Of a DNA stretch of 64,000 bases, positions 21,870-33,134 are shown piece after piece (the stretch's first letter is position 1; every line of letters starts with the position of its first letter). Made by a program: the position numbers and the translations under genes. The notes beneath the pieces are model-generated. The model saw only the letters and a program-made list of their open reading frames with translations, searched no databases and was not told the origin of the DNA. The stretch covers positions 6,138,001 through 6,202,000 of the forward strand of contig OX637297.1 in assembly GCA_951799445.1 (NCBI GenBank). The letters run 5' to 3'. Source of the DNA: Pseudisothecium myosuroides (Eukaryota; Streptophyta; Bryopsida; Hypnales; Lembophyllaceae).

Positions 21870-22440
21870 GGACGTTGCTAGGGCTAGGAGGTCTATTCCA
21901 ACCCTTCTGACAAGGCCGGAGCTAAGTCAAGATCCAGTGCAGAGCGTTGATGAGGAAGTCCGAAGCTCAGCTCCTCAATCCACTCAGCCTTCATCAAGGT
22001 CTGGCCCTGGAGAATCATCATTGGGAACGTATGCACGTAAATCAAAGAAACGTTTTAGGAAGATGGATGACAAGACACAACGCAATCCTAAATGCCCCAA
22101 CCAAGTTGTCCAGCGGTTTATTATAGACGCAAGTAATTCCACCCTAAACCTTGGACAATCAAGCGGAGAAGCTGCGCGACACCTTGTATCTAACATTGAT
22201 GGAATCACTGATACATTGAGGCTGGTGAAACGTTTAGTGTCCACTCAAGTACCCGGTGGTATAGACACTCAAGTGCAAAACCTAAACTCCGAGGTAGAAC
22301 GTGAGCTACAACAAATACCAGTACCACGAGAAGAGGACAAGAACAAGAGCTCTCGCGATTACGAGAGCACGGATTCACCGTGTGAAGACACGGATCCTGA
22401 AGCTAATGAAGTGTCTAGCGATGATACATTCACCCTATAA
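21870..22440 (+). CDS. Hypothetical nuclear-type protein exon
   Basis: The frame is open from about 21880 (after a TGA) to the TAA at 22440; the first ATG-type start is not evident. The encoded piece is Ser- and Gln-rich, then very basic (ARKSKKRFRKMDDKTQRN, a likely nuclear localisation signal), then a helical stretch, then an acidic tail with SDDTFTL. A possible splice acceptor TTGAACAG lies at about 21830. Not recognised; could be the last exon of an element or host gene. Confidence 0.4.
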
Positions 22441-23523
22441 TTAATAGAATTATAACATTATACATGTAGAGGTAGTAAGTAGTATTGTTAGTATCAACAA
22501 TTTTTTTTTCCAATGCATATATACTTATAGCTGAAGTGTACAACCAAATAGCTTATGGTTGGGTTTTGTGTAGTGTCTACTTAGGCATGGCAAGGTCTTA
22601 ATTACATAGCAATGTCTCAAGTTTGGTGTGGTGACTTTCACAAGCGTTGGAGTGCTGAATATAACAGAGATGTGGAAGTTCATGTGAGTGTTGAAATCCA
22701 CCTTTTGCCTCCTGCTAATATGTACGAGTTATTATTGTTTTTATGAATATTTTTATTTTTATTTCTATAATTTCTATTAATATTATTGAATTGCATCGTT
22801 ATATTAGTTCTGGGCTATAAATTGGACCAAAAAAAAAAAGTGAACATTTTCTAAACTTTATCAAGATGATTGTACAAAATAGCTGCATAATTTAAGAAGA
22901 CTCTACTCGTGCCTTTTTGTATTTGGAATACTTGGAACTTAGAAAAGGAGCCTTTAACTTTTTCAAATATTATATTTTGGATTGTTGGAAAAAAATAGTA
23001 GTACCAAATTCCATAATTATATAAAGATTGGTATCATGGCTAGAGAAAAAAGCAAAAAAAGGAATTAAAGGACTAAAGAAGGTCATTTGTAATTGCTTTA
23101 TGAAATGATGGTCAGTCACCAAGTAAAGCACCAAAATAATTATTTGCATTCTTTGAAATGGAAATTCTTCTAAACTCACTTTTTGGACTTGTATACAACA
23201 CTTTATTACTTTTTTCTAGAAATCCTCTGAAGAATAGCTAAAAGTATATTACAGAACCACCTCTTCTAAACTTCATTTCCAAATTTATTTCTTTGAATAA
23301 TGCTATGTATCCTAAAGTCCTAAACCCCATAATTGGAATTCGGATTGTCTGACATTAAATCTAGGGCTCATTTTACAAAGTGAAACCATCTTTAAAAATA
23401 AATAAAAATTCTCTTCATTGTCCAACCTTAGGGCATGGCCACTTTGTATTTTTCTTTTAAAGCAGTAGGTTTATCGTTTGTTTAATATATATATATCTCA
23501 AAGATATTAAGCGCGGATTGTAA
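22441..23523. other. AT-rich noncoding DNA
   Basis: No gene or element recognised. Confidence 0.4.
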
Positions 23524-23838
23524 TAAGGTAGGAGGTTTTTAAATCGCCCACACTACTCAAATGTACACTGCTTGTACATGTCGCTTTTTCATAGCCTTCA
23601 CCAGTGTTCAAATAGTGTACATTTTAGGGAGTGGGCGAATTTAGAGCCTTATGCCACTTAAACTTCAAATTTTCACAAGTAATTTTAAAAAGCTCCAAAA
23701 AATATGAAACAACTTGGGTTACATGTCAATTCTTCTTGTTGTTCAAAAAAAATTTACTGAAAAATATTTTGAGATGTTTCACCTCCCCAATATTCAATTT
23801 CAGCTCTTAAATTAGCAATTTCTGGACCTCCTACCTTA
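23524..23838. mobile_element. MITE with GGTAGGAGG termini, second copy
   Basis: It is bounded by TAAGGTAGGAGGTTTTT on the left and GGACCTCCTACCTTAG on the right. A nested fold-back (TAAATCGCCCAC...AAATGTACACT against AGTGTACATTTTAGGGAGTGGGCGAATTTA) lies between about 23540 and 23645. Noncoding. Confidence 0.5.
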
Positions 23839-23839
23839 G

Positions 23840-24030
23840 TACAATGGTTGCCTCTAAACCCGCAGTCGCCCCGGACCTAGGACCCGCAGTCGCCAAGTGT
23901 TTTTTAGCTGCGATCGCCCTCAATTTCAGACCTGCGGTCGCCCTCATTTTAAAAGTCGCAGTCGCCCAGCAGCATCTGCACGCGCCCTGACCCGAAGTCG
24001 CCCTTGCTGACGTCGACATGGCTTTCCACG
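23840..24030. repeat. GC-rich degenerate-repeat cassette (type i), third copy
   Basis: Words GTCGCCC, CGCAGTCGCC and CAGCAGCATCTGCACGCGCC recur, in the opposite orientation to the 19.4-kb cassette. The last word is nearly identical to one at 9500-9521. Confidence 0.5.
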
Positions 24031-24764
24031 TCAATCTTGGGAGCCAGCCACGTAAGATAGTTTTTTTACCGAGGGATAAAAAAAACCAAAATCCTAAAAC
24101 CTTACTCGACGACTTTGTCGCCCACACTTGATATTTGTCATACATGACATCGAACATCAGACAAACAACACGACGACCAAACCCCAAAACGTGTCAGACA
24201 AGACAACCCTGGTACTCCGAGAAACTAGGCGCCAAGGCTTTCAGCAAACCTGGTCCATCCAGCTCAAAGGAACTCGTCCATCGAATTACCCTAAAGCCAT
24301 CCAAGAACCTCAACTTGCTCCCCAACTCAAAGCTGGAATTCGCAGGTCCGTCCTCATGCCACAAATTCAATAACTTGCAATGCTGCAAAAAAAAATACTG
24401 CTTTCTTCAGAGCTAGAAGGCAAGGCTTTTGCAAACCAAGGTCTATTCAGCTCAAGAAAGATTGCAATGGCAAAGTGTAAGTGCATTTACCAAAACTGCA
24501 ACTTATACGACTTGCCATACCGAGGCAATTAGGGAGGGTAATCAACATCAAGTCAGTGCAAGCATTAAGTCATAATCCAAAATAAAGGCTGTCCAGATGG
24601 GCCGGAAAACCAACGATCGACGGCGGGTACGCCCAAGCAATGGCGGCAGCAGGGTCGGGAAGGTATCGACAGGCTCGGGAACTCATCATAAGTTGTCGTA
24701 CGTACGGTCTAGGCTTAAGTATCCTTACAACACCAAAATGTCCTAAAATGACTCAAAATATTGT
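24031..24764. other. Noncoding repeat-derived spacer
   Basis: No gene supported. Words such as AAGGCTTTCAGCAAACCTGGTC (about 24235) recur in weaker form near 24425 and 35428, so this is probably the remains of the flank of a family 2 element. Confidence 0.35.
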
Positions 24765-27305
24765 CCCAGGGGATTTTAATATGTTGTTACAAGCTAAGGT
24801 TTCCAGATTTTCTCCCTTTTCCTAAGATCCAAGCAACCTATACAATCTCTTCTTCTCTTCCGATTACGAATACTACCCGGAATCCAATCCGGATTCGGAC
24901 TCACCCGGATTTCGGTTTTGTCTCTTCCAATTACTGGTTTTCTATTCCTCTGTTTTACCCTCAGAGGGTCTGCTATTAGTCTTTAGAGGGATAGGGACTT
25001 CACTACTCGTAATCTTCACGCTCTCCACTCTCACTAAACAAACAAGCAAACAAACTGAACAAAATTTTGCAATAGAAAAGGAGAAGGTAGCAATTCTCAC
25101 AACTCCCCGGATGGCCTATCCGGAAAGCAGGTCACTCAGAACCACGTCCTATCTCCTTCACTACAACGACAGATCAAGGCACCTAGAACCAACAAAGGTT
25201 CATGAATCTAGATACTAGATTGATCCTGTAGTTGGCAGACCTTCCGGTGAGTGGGGATTTTGCTCTGGCGGTTGCTTATCTCTGCACGAAACCCTCTTTG
25301 GATTCCAGATTTGCATCCACACCACTCCTAAGTACCGGATTACCATTCTGGTAATTTAAAGGCACCATGCACAAGTCTTCTTTCACAAGTCGAAAACTTC
25401 CTCACAAATGTACCTTACCAATCAGACCCAATTGCCTAAGATCCGGACTCCTCCTCACCCGTCCCTTCTTACACCTTAACACTCTTATAAACAAACCAAC
25501 TAATTTGTGCACATAGCCGGTAATCAAAATGTCCACTCGATATCTCAGATTAAAGAAAGGGAATGAACATAAATGGGCTCAAATGGGCTCGGATGGAATG
25601 AGAGGGCAATAGACCTGCCCTCCCTTTAAAATCCAAAACAAAAAGTCAAAAAGCCAAAAAGCCACCCTAAAGCCAGGGTAGCCGCACAACGACCCTTCGA
25701 GATAACCGGAGAGTCAGAGGCCAATTGTCCCTAGAAATCCAAAACCAGGGCCTACACTCGAAAAACTTGTTCCAAAACTAAAATTCAAAATCCTAACTAA
25801 CTGAAAACACCCTAACTAACTACTTCCCCTTCTGCGGCTTCTTTGAACTGCTACCCTGACCTGTAAGTGGCTTGCCAACGAACTTCACCGGAGTCGACTT
25901 GACTGCAGCCCAATTTTAAATCTTGCGCCTAACTGGTGGAGGCGAGTCATCATCAGATTCCATCCAGGATCTAGTCTTGTATTCCTCTTTCTTGGATTCT
26001 TTGATCATCTCCACGTCCGGCTCCTTCTCTGGCGACGCCTCTTCAAGATCTATTGTCGCGCTATTTCATTTAGGCAAAGGCTGCTGCATGTGAAGGAAGC
26101 CCTTCGGATGGGTCCGGGCCGGATTTGACAAGGCCTCAATCCAATCAATGAGATCGCTGCGGACTTCCCGTCCAAGTAATTTGAATGACCTTGTCCCAAT
26201 CATTCGGGTTGACAAAACCGTTGGTGGGACGGAAACTTTCCGTTGCATCGGAATCGACTTTATCTGGATCAAGGTGTCCCAACAACTGGCCCATTTCCTT
26301 CAACACCGCATCCATCCGGGCTTGAAAGTCGACAAGGATCGTTACTACCTTCGATCTGGATAGGTGGCCTTCACTTATTAGTCGGTCGTTGAAGAGTTTG
26401 AATCTAACCACAAGATCTGCTAGCTGCGCAACCAACGTCATCAAATTCCGGACGACCTGGAGAGCTTCCGTCTCCTTCTGCCTTGCTATTGCCGCATCTC
26501 CTTTTGCCCAATTTACCCGGGATTGGAGGTCATCCCGCTCCTTTTCCAAGTTCCAGATCCGCTCATCCTTTTCGTGTGGCACCTCAAGACCCGTTCGTCG
26601 CTTGATTTCCTCCAAAATCTTTTCCGGCTTCACCTTCAACTCTTCACTGATTTTGATTACGAAATCCGCCATATTGTCATGCAGCTATCGAGCATACTGC
26701 ACCCATTGGATTCCGGCATCAAAGAACTCCGAAGGTTCTTTCGCTGTCGGAGTCTGGTTGGGCTCTTCGGATTCCACTGCTGGCAGCTTTCTTCTTGCAG
26801 ACAGATTGGTTGACTTCCTCTGCTTATCCCGTTTATCGACCAGTTCCTCCTGCTATTCTTCTTCTTCCGACTTCGGCTGTTCCCGCTCAACTTCCTCCGT
26901 AAAACCATACCTTAGGATTGTAGCTCCAGTTTCGTATGCTATCACCTCCTGGCTATTCAAAACCTCCTTTTGGTAATAGATTGTAGCTCCAAAGATGGTG
27001 TTAGCCACCGTGACCGTAACCCGGGTAGGCTTTTCCGGATACAAAAGCAAAATCAGGAATTCCAGTACCCGTCTATGCCTATTGTTCTTACATTCACTAA
27101 TGGTGTACCCGTCCTTTGCATTGGCCAAACTTTGGAACTTTCCGCTCGCGTATTTATCCGTCCGGGAGGCTAATCCGGATCATTCTTTTTGAACTCATAC
27201 ACCTCCGCCCAAACATCCTCGGTCCAAGCTACGGGTCGACCCCTGTTCGTCAACTTGTACTGATCTGGGACCCTGGAGATGATGTGAGCTCCCAATTTGT
27301 TACTT
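24765..27305 (-). pseudogene. Family 1 copy 2: ORF1 fragment, ORF2 and full 3' UTR, 5' truncated
   Basis: Homology to family 1 begins at about 27300 inside ORF1 (WTEDVWAEVYEF, then KDGYTISECKNNRHRRVLEF, EKPTRVTVTVANTIFGA). ORF1 is broken by stops, including TAG 26853-26855 where copy 3 has Gln, and ends QYAR-TAG (26685-26687). Twelve nucleotides later, in the same frame, ORF2 starts at ATG 26672 and shows a coiled coil plus SKVVTILVDFQARMDAVLKE. A frameshift near 26150 and further stops follow, with the C-terminus SSKKPQKGK ending about 25823. The 3' UTR carries the two family hairpins (25107-25123; 24947-24967) and ends near TCCCCTGGGACAATATTTTG, like the 60.17-kb end. Confidence 0.65.
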
Positions 27306-28573
27306 GGGACTCGTAGAATTATTTTTTTGGAAATTTGCAATTTAAAGTTGATAAAAGTATAGAAAAACCCATAAAAAGAGTGTAGAATCGAAATAGGGTT
27401 GTGTCATATCCATTATAGTATTTGGTTTAGATTTGTATTTTTTACTTAGAATCCCCCAAATCTTGCCTAAAAATAGTATAGAAAAAACGAAAAGGTTAGA
27501 TTGGGAGGATTCGAGTCACATAGCCCCAAAAGGGCTAAATCCCACCATGAATGTGGCGATTCATGGCTAGGTCGGTCCGAGGGACCCACAGCGAGGCCAC
27601 TAGGTCGGGTCCTAGAGTTAGATTTAGAATTCCCCATTAGATCGACGAATTCCCGAAATCCCGATTGTTAGCATGCAGGAGCCACTCATGCAAGACCGGG
27701 CCCGTGGAGGAATCTACAACCCAAGGATGGTGTTCTAGGGTGAATCCCATGCCAGGAGTCCAACGGCGAAATTGGTTCGCCAAGATTCCTCCACCTGCAG
27801 AAGATTCCCGCACCGTCGCTAATTCAAGGAGATGGCCAGTTTTAAATCTCCATTGACCAATCGTGCCAGGTACGGAAACACACCCGCACGTCTTTCATGC
27901 GACTCCCTGAGAGGTCACGTGAAAAATCCCGGCGTCTTCCGACTTGCAGAAGAACCATTTCCGGGTGGTCAACCCTCCTAACCTCCAATGGGAATTTCAT
28001 GGAAATTACCCAGGTTACAATAAAATCTCACTAAAAATTAGACTAGCTTGTTTTATGTTAATAATGCGCTCCGTGAAGTTTCACGACATTCCGATAGCGG
28101 CAAGTACCCGAACCGGCGAGATTCCTCGGGAATTAACCACGTGGCGGGGTCCCCGCCACGTTGACCGGCATCCCGGGCCCATACGATGGCAAAACAAAGT
28201 CAACCAAAAGTCCTTTCCGACTCTCTCGCACCTACCGGAGACCCTAGGCTATTCACATTTCTCAAAATAGGAGACCCCAAGATCTAGGATTTTATTACGA
28301 TTTGGTTTTTAAGCTAAATTAGTCTACGATGGGTTTTTGGCCTCGGTACGCATGGTAGAGGGGGCCCAGGACTAAACACGGCGATCTGGATCCAACGGCG
28401 CAATCCGTTCGGCGATTGGAGCTAATCTCCAAAAGTTAGGATGTTGGTCCAACATAAATGGTAGAAGTAGAAATTTAGGATGTAGGATGAAAATCTTTGA
28501 GGATGAGGATGAAAATCCCCGTTGATAAGGTTACCTTAGAGCTTTAGAGAGAGGGGTGAGCCCTTGGGAAACC

Positions 28574-28581
28574 TATATAAG
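28574..28581 (+). promoter_or_regulatory. TATA box of unit E1
   Basis: TATATAAG sits in ACCTATATAAGGGCCCC, followed by a pyrimidine-rich CTCTCTCTAAAAC initiator-like stretch. This is the strongest core promoter in the window by eye. Confidence 0.5.
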
Positions 28582-28999
28582 GGCCCCATTTCTCTCTCTA
28601 AAACACCCCCTCACTTTTGTTTGGGTCCGTGGGTCCAATTTGCTTTGAATATTTTGGCGTTTGAAGCCAAAAACCTCTACGGTGTTTTTGGAGCACTTTT
28701 TGCTCCATTGTTGCTAGATTTCAAGCTTTGAAGGTCCTTAGGGGGTCCTTCTATCTTGCCTTGTGTACTTCTCGTGCGTTTGTATACCTTTGTTACGAGT
28801 TAAGAGTCCTCGTTTCTCTCTTGTAGTTCCTTTGTGATCTAACTTGTGAGTTTAGGAGTCTTTTGGTGTCTTGTCCTAATCCTAAAGTCACCCCCCACCG
28901 TACCTTGGCGATGCCGCTTTGGGGGGCCTTTAGCTTGTGAAGTTGTGTGTCTTTACGTGTCCTAACCGTGTTGTTTTTCCTCACTTGTGTGTTCTCATC

Positions 29000-29340
29000 C
29001 TCTTCTAATCTTCCCCTTGTTGTGTGGACCCCCCCTCGGGACGGCAAAACTTTGGCTTTGTCACGTGTGTTTCTCAAGTCTGTCTTTTCTACCTTCTTCT
29101 AATATTCCCTTGTTGCGTGGACCCCCCCTCGGGATGGCGAAGCTTTGGCTTTGTCACGTGTGTTCCTTAAGTTTGTCTTTTCTACCTTCTTCTAATATTC
29201 CCCTTGTTGCGTGGACCCTCCCTCGGGACGGCAAAGCTTTGGCTTTGTCACGTGTGTTCCTTAAGTTTGTCTTTTCTACCTTCTCCTAATATTCCCCTTG
29301 TTGTGTGAAACCCCTTCACGGCGGCGAAGCTTTGAACTAG
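29000..29340 (+). repeat. Tandem repeat, about 94-bp period, 3-4 units
   Basis: GTGTGGACC / GCGTGGACC landmarks occur at 29022, 29114, 29209 and (eroded) 29303. Each unit carries CTCGGGACGGCAAAGCTTTGG and TCACGTGTGTTC. The repeat lies downstream of the TATA box. An open frame through it is a by-product of the repeat. Confidence 0.65.
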
Positions 29341-30508
29341 TGACCACGTCAAGTCCTATAGTAGTCTTAGACGGCAGAGCTTTGAACCTGTGGAGTGTTA
29401 CAAGTCCTAAAGTTGGTGTTAAAACCAATTTTACGGCGGAGCCTTGAACCTCCATAGCCTTAGATTCCAAGGTCTAGTTTCCAAGACCTTCTTGGAAAAG
29501 TCTAGAGTTTAGCTTCCAAGATTGGTCACGAGTTTCTAGAAAGAGAGTGACCATCCCGTAACACTTAACTTAGGTGATTGTTCTAAAAATTTGGGGCCTA
29601 ACTCCCCAGACGGCGAAGCTTCGATCCTGGCCCTAACCCCCTACTAAAAATCCAATTTAAGTTTGTGTTAGTGGGTTCCCCTAAGGGAACCCGGTTGTGT
29701 GGATTTTTTGGGAAGGGCAGCTAATACCCAGACTAGCATACAGCCAGCATACCGGGCCAGTATACTGACCAACATACAGCCAGCCATACAGCCAGCATAC
29801 ATCGGGCAGTCAGCTTGACTGAGCTGAACATCAGTATCGGACTAGTCTGTTTGACTGAACTGAACATTAGCCATCGGGCTAGTCAGCTTGGCTAATTGAA
29901 CTAAATTTCTGGATTTCCAGAACTAAACGGGACGATGCCCTGCGGGGCTCCAACCACCCTTCTTTTTGATTTTTTGATCTTTTAAAGTCTGAAATTTTGG
30001 AATCCAGTTGGGGAGAGGAAAAAACTCAACTTGGAACTTCAAAAACACAAGAGAAAGGGGGGAGAGATAGAAGCTGCCACTCCATGCGCCACCTGCACAA
30101 AAACATCCGATCCTACCTGCATCACCACTCACACCTACACACAATGGAAGGAAATTAGGGAGAAGGATGTGTTATAGAAGTGGAAAGGAGAGAGACGATG
30201 AATAGTGCCTAGCTAGGAGATTAGGTAGGAAATCTAGAAGAACTCCTTGCAACCGTTGGGAGGAGGATTAGGATGATACAAAGCAAAGTTGCGTAAGAGG
30301 GTAGGAAGAACATTTAAACCCTTCTCGTAGTTTGAAACCATAGTGTAAGACTCATAAAAGCTTAGGTGGAATAGTGCTAGTGTAGAAGAGAGGGGAAGAA
30401 AGAAAGAAAGGAAGAAGGGAAAGAAGGAGTTTAGATCATCAAAAATTGTAATATTTTCTCAATAAGCGGTGAGCTCGGAAAAAATTCAAAACAAAGCCAA
30501 AGACTACC

Positions 30509-30571
30509 ATGGAGCGTGAGGATGTACACGTGGACGTGGACGAAGTTATTTCCGACACCGGTAGTGAAGAG
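30509..30571 (+). CDS. 63-nt first exon (21 codons) of unit E1
   Basis: ACCATGG gives a good start context at 30509. The exon encodes 21 acidic residues (MEREDVHVDVDEV...) and ends in phase 0 at GAG|GTGAGT. The unit at 61.9-64 kb has an exon of exactly the same length and phase on the minus strand (63131-63193) behind a homologous leader. The downstream exon is not identified. Confidence 0.45.
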
Positions 30572-30699
30572 GTGAGTTTTTGATTTAATCTTTGATGTTT
30601 CTCCCTAATTAGCATTTATTTTCCTAATCAGCCCTTAGAGCGTGATTAGCACCTGAGATTAGTGCAAATTAGAAGTTTAGATTCAAAAAGTTATAGATT

Positions 30700-31745
30700 A
30701 GTGATAGAGGTTTCCAAAAACATCTTATAATTAAGATTTGACCATAAACTGACCGCGTTAGGCTAAGTTAAGCGGTAGGGGGTAGAACGGAGGAATTTTA
30801 ATTAAATTTGATCCACAAGGAACAATGGACGGAAATTAGGATTAGATTAGAAGGAGGATTTAGGATTAAAATTAAAGATCAAATAACGGTTTAAAAACCT
30901 AGAGTTAAATTAAGATTTTAATTAGGTAAGTTAAAATTCAAAAGTCGAAATTTGGAGTTAACTTTGGGAGGTAAAAAGTAGAGTAGGAAATAGAAGTCAA
31001 AAGTAGAATCCACTTAGGAAGTAGATTGTTGAATTAGAAATAGAGTTAAAATTAGAAGTCAAAACCCTAGAGTTAAAAGTTGGAATTAAATTAGGAGGGT
31101 AACATTTAGAGTTAATCTAGGATTAAAATGATAGGATTAAATTTGGAAGTAGGAGTCAAAAGTCAAAAGTCATAAGTTTAGATTGAATTTAAAGGTTAAA
31201 TTTTAAAGTCAATAGGGGAGTAAAAGGTTAGAGTGAAAAGCTAAAAGTAGAAGTTAAAAGTTAGAGGTAGAAGTAAAATTTTAGAGTTAGTTGGAAGTAG
31301 AAAAATCTAGAGTCAAAGTGAGAATGTAGAGTTAAATTCGGAGGTTAAGATTGGGGATTAATTTTAGAAGTAAAAATTTAGAGTTAAAAGTCAAAAACCT
31401 AGAGTTAAATTAGGAGTGAAAATCTACAGTAAAAAGGTGAAAAGTTAGAGTTAACTTTAGAGGGTAAATCCTAGAGTAGTTTAGAAATGACAATGTAGAA
31501 CTAAAAGTGAAACTTAGAATTACCCTAGAAGGTTAAAACTTGGAAGTTAGGAGTTGAAGTTGATTTAGAAGTAAAAACCTAGAGTCAAAAGTCAAAACAT
31601 AGAATAGAAGTCGGTAGTTAATACCTAGAACCAAGCTGAAGAAGTAAAATCTAGAGTTACATTAAGAAGTTGGAACTTTAGGGGTAGCTTTTAAAAGTAG
31701 AACTTCTAGGTAGAGTCTTAGAAATCCAAGATAGTCTTAAGGGTT
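30700..31745 (+). repeat. Degenerate A/G-rich simple sequence (probable intron)
   Basis: About 1 kb of loosely repeated words such as TTAGAGTTAAA, AAAAGTCAAAA and TAGAAGT on the plus strand follows the splice donor at 30572. No open frame is sustained. The corresponding part of the 62-63 kb element has the complementary composition on the plus strand. Confidence 0.6.
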
Positions 31746-32059
31746 CATGGAAGGAACATAGAGGTTCCCCTTTTTACGTAGTTAGGGACGTTAGAAATGA
31801 CGCCAACTACCCAGTCGACCCTCGACATAGGATAGATAGTTAGGGAGTCAGGATTTCACCATCACTCTGAACATCACAGTTAACTTGTGAGTTACTACAT
31901 GCATTACTAATTATTCGCTGCCATCCACGACCCTTAGGAAACGTTAGCAAAAAAGATCCATTGTTTGGAAGGCACAGTGGACCACGCTCACAACACCCCC
32001 ATATATTAAAAAAGTGGATAAAGGCATAGAACCTGGTTGGTGTTCGCTCTATTACCAAG

Positions 32060-32973
32060 GGTGGGTAATCTAGCGTACACAATGTGCTGAGCCTCCTCCA
32101 TCCACTGCCTTCCGACTTTGAAGAACTCTAACTTTGCTTCCAGTTCCGGGGGCTGACTGGGCTTTCCTTTTTTTGTGGTCGACTGTCCGACCCTCGAGTT
32201 CGGATCGGTCAACTTCCTTCTCTTCTCCCGTTTGTCGACCAGGTCCTGCTGTTGCTGCTCTTCCTCATCGTCTTTGTCGTCTTCCTCTTCCTCCTCGACT
32301 GGAGGATCTGGCGGTATCTCATGTGTCAGACCGTACTTCAAGATCTCAAGCCCGGTGTTGTATATCAGCATCTCCTCCTTCGTGAGGACCTCTTGCTGAT
32401 GATACAGGTGGAACAGATACGGGCTGAGAAGACTAGGCTTTCCCTTCCCTACGTGGTCCACTAGTTTCTTCACTATGCCCGTTATAACCTTCCCCTAGTG
32501 GACTACCTTATCTTCTAAAGCCCCAAAGATAGTGTTGGCTACCGTAACTGTAACTTGGGTAGGCTTTTCCGGATACAAGATCGGAATTAAAAATTCCAAC
32601 ATCTGTCTCTGCCTCGCGTCCTTACAGTCACTCACGGGGTATCTGTCCTTGGTAGTGACCGGATTACGGAACTTCCCAATTCCGTACTTTTCTACCCGAG
32701 AGCCTATTCCGGATCCGGTCTTCTCGAATTCGTATACTTCAGCCCATACATCCGCTGTCCATGCTCCGGGTTGACCTCTTACGGTGAGCTAAAACTGATT
32801 TGGGACCCCGGATACTAGTTGCTCAAGCATCTCCTGGTCCTTAACGTTCCACGGCCTACGTATCAAACCTACGCACCCCATCCGGGTCAGATCTTCCTCT
32901 AAGGAATAAGCGGCCTAATTACCCGAGCTGTGACTGAGGACCGACGCGCTACCGGGTTGCTAGACTCCGCCAT
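32060..32973 (-). pseudogene. Family 1 copy 3, ORF1 only, 3' truncated
   Basis: From ATG 32973 (MAESSNPVARRSS) the frame reaches RPLIP and is then shifted. Family blocks follow: MGCVGLIRRPWNVKDQEML, then VPNQF with a TAG in place of a sense codon, WTADVWAEVYEF, RQRQMLEFLIPILYPEKPTQ, ANTIFGA, and SPYLFHLYHQQEVL. An acidic run and DLVDKREKRRKL follow. The ORF ends inside VYARL at about 32060, where unit E1 begins, so ORF2 is missing. Stop codons are TAG where Leu/Trp codons are expected (TTG, TGG). Copy 2 carries DLVDKR-like sequence at the same place, confirming the alignment. Confidence 0.65.
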
Positions 32974-33126
32974 CGTTCATCGACACAGACAACTAAATCT
33001 GGAGCAATCGGCACCGACCTCACCCTTCTCTCCCTGTCGTGATCTCTAGCTCACCACTCTTTCTCTCAACTAAGCGCGCAAGAAGATCAGCAAAGTGAGA
33101 ATGAGAAAGATTAGGTTTGGCGAGAG

Positions 33127-33134
33127 TTTAAATA
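33127..33134 (-). promoter_or_regulatory. TATTTAAA core promoter of family 1 copy 3
   Basis: TATTTAAA lies about 154 nt upstream of the copy 3 ATG. The same octamer lies about 146 nt upstream of the ATG of copy 5 (57051-57058). Upstream of it is the CCGGAT-rich zone (about 33170-33350). Confidence 0.5.

Larger units (their letters stand above)
27306..32060 (+). mobile_element. Retroelement-like unit E1 with short first exon
   Basis: This segment lies between two family 1 remnants. It contains a promoter-like block (TATATAAG 28574-28581), a 94-bp tandem repeat, a leader with GGTGAGC...ATTCAA...CAAAG, a 63-nt first exon (30509-30571), about 1 kb of degenerate A/G-rich sequence, and a terminal hairpin near 32045-32080. 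The right half is homologous to the element at 61.9 kb to the window end. No reverse transcriptase or other enzyme is visible, so it is either non-autonomous or a fragment. Boundaries are approximate. Confidence 0.45.

Noticed and set aside
23025..23045. TTGGTATCATGGCTAGAG as an initiator-tRNA primer binding site
   Set aside because: Match to the usual TGGTATCAGAGC stops after eight bases, and no LTR or retroelement gene lies beside it.
28987..29289. Open frame of 100 codons through the 94-bp repeats
   Set aside because: It exists only because the repeat unit lacks stops in one frame; no start context, no domain.
29681..29702. Hairpin GGGTTCCC-CTAA-GGGAACCC as a transcription terminator
   Set aside because: Rho-independent terminators do not apply to nuclear DNA; kept only as a local palindrome within unit E1.
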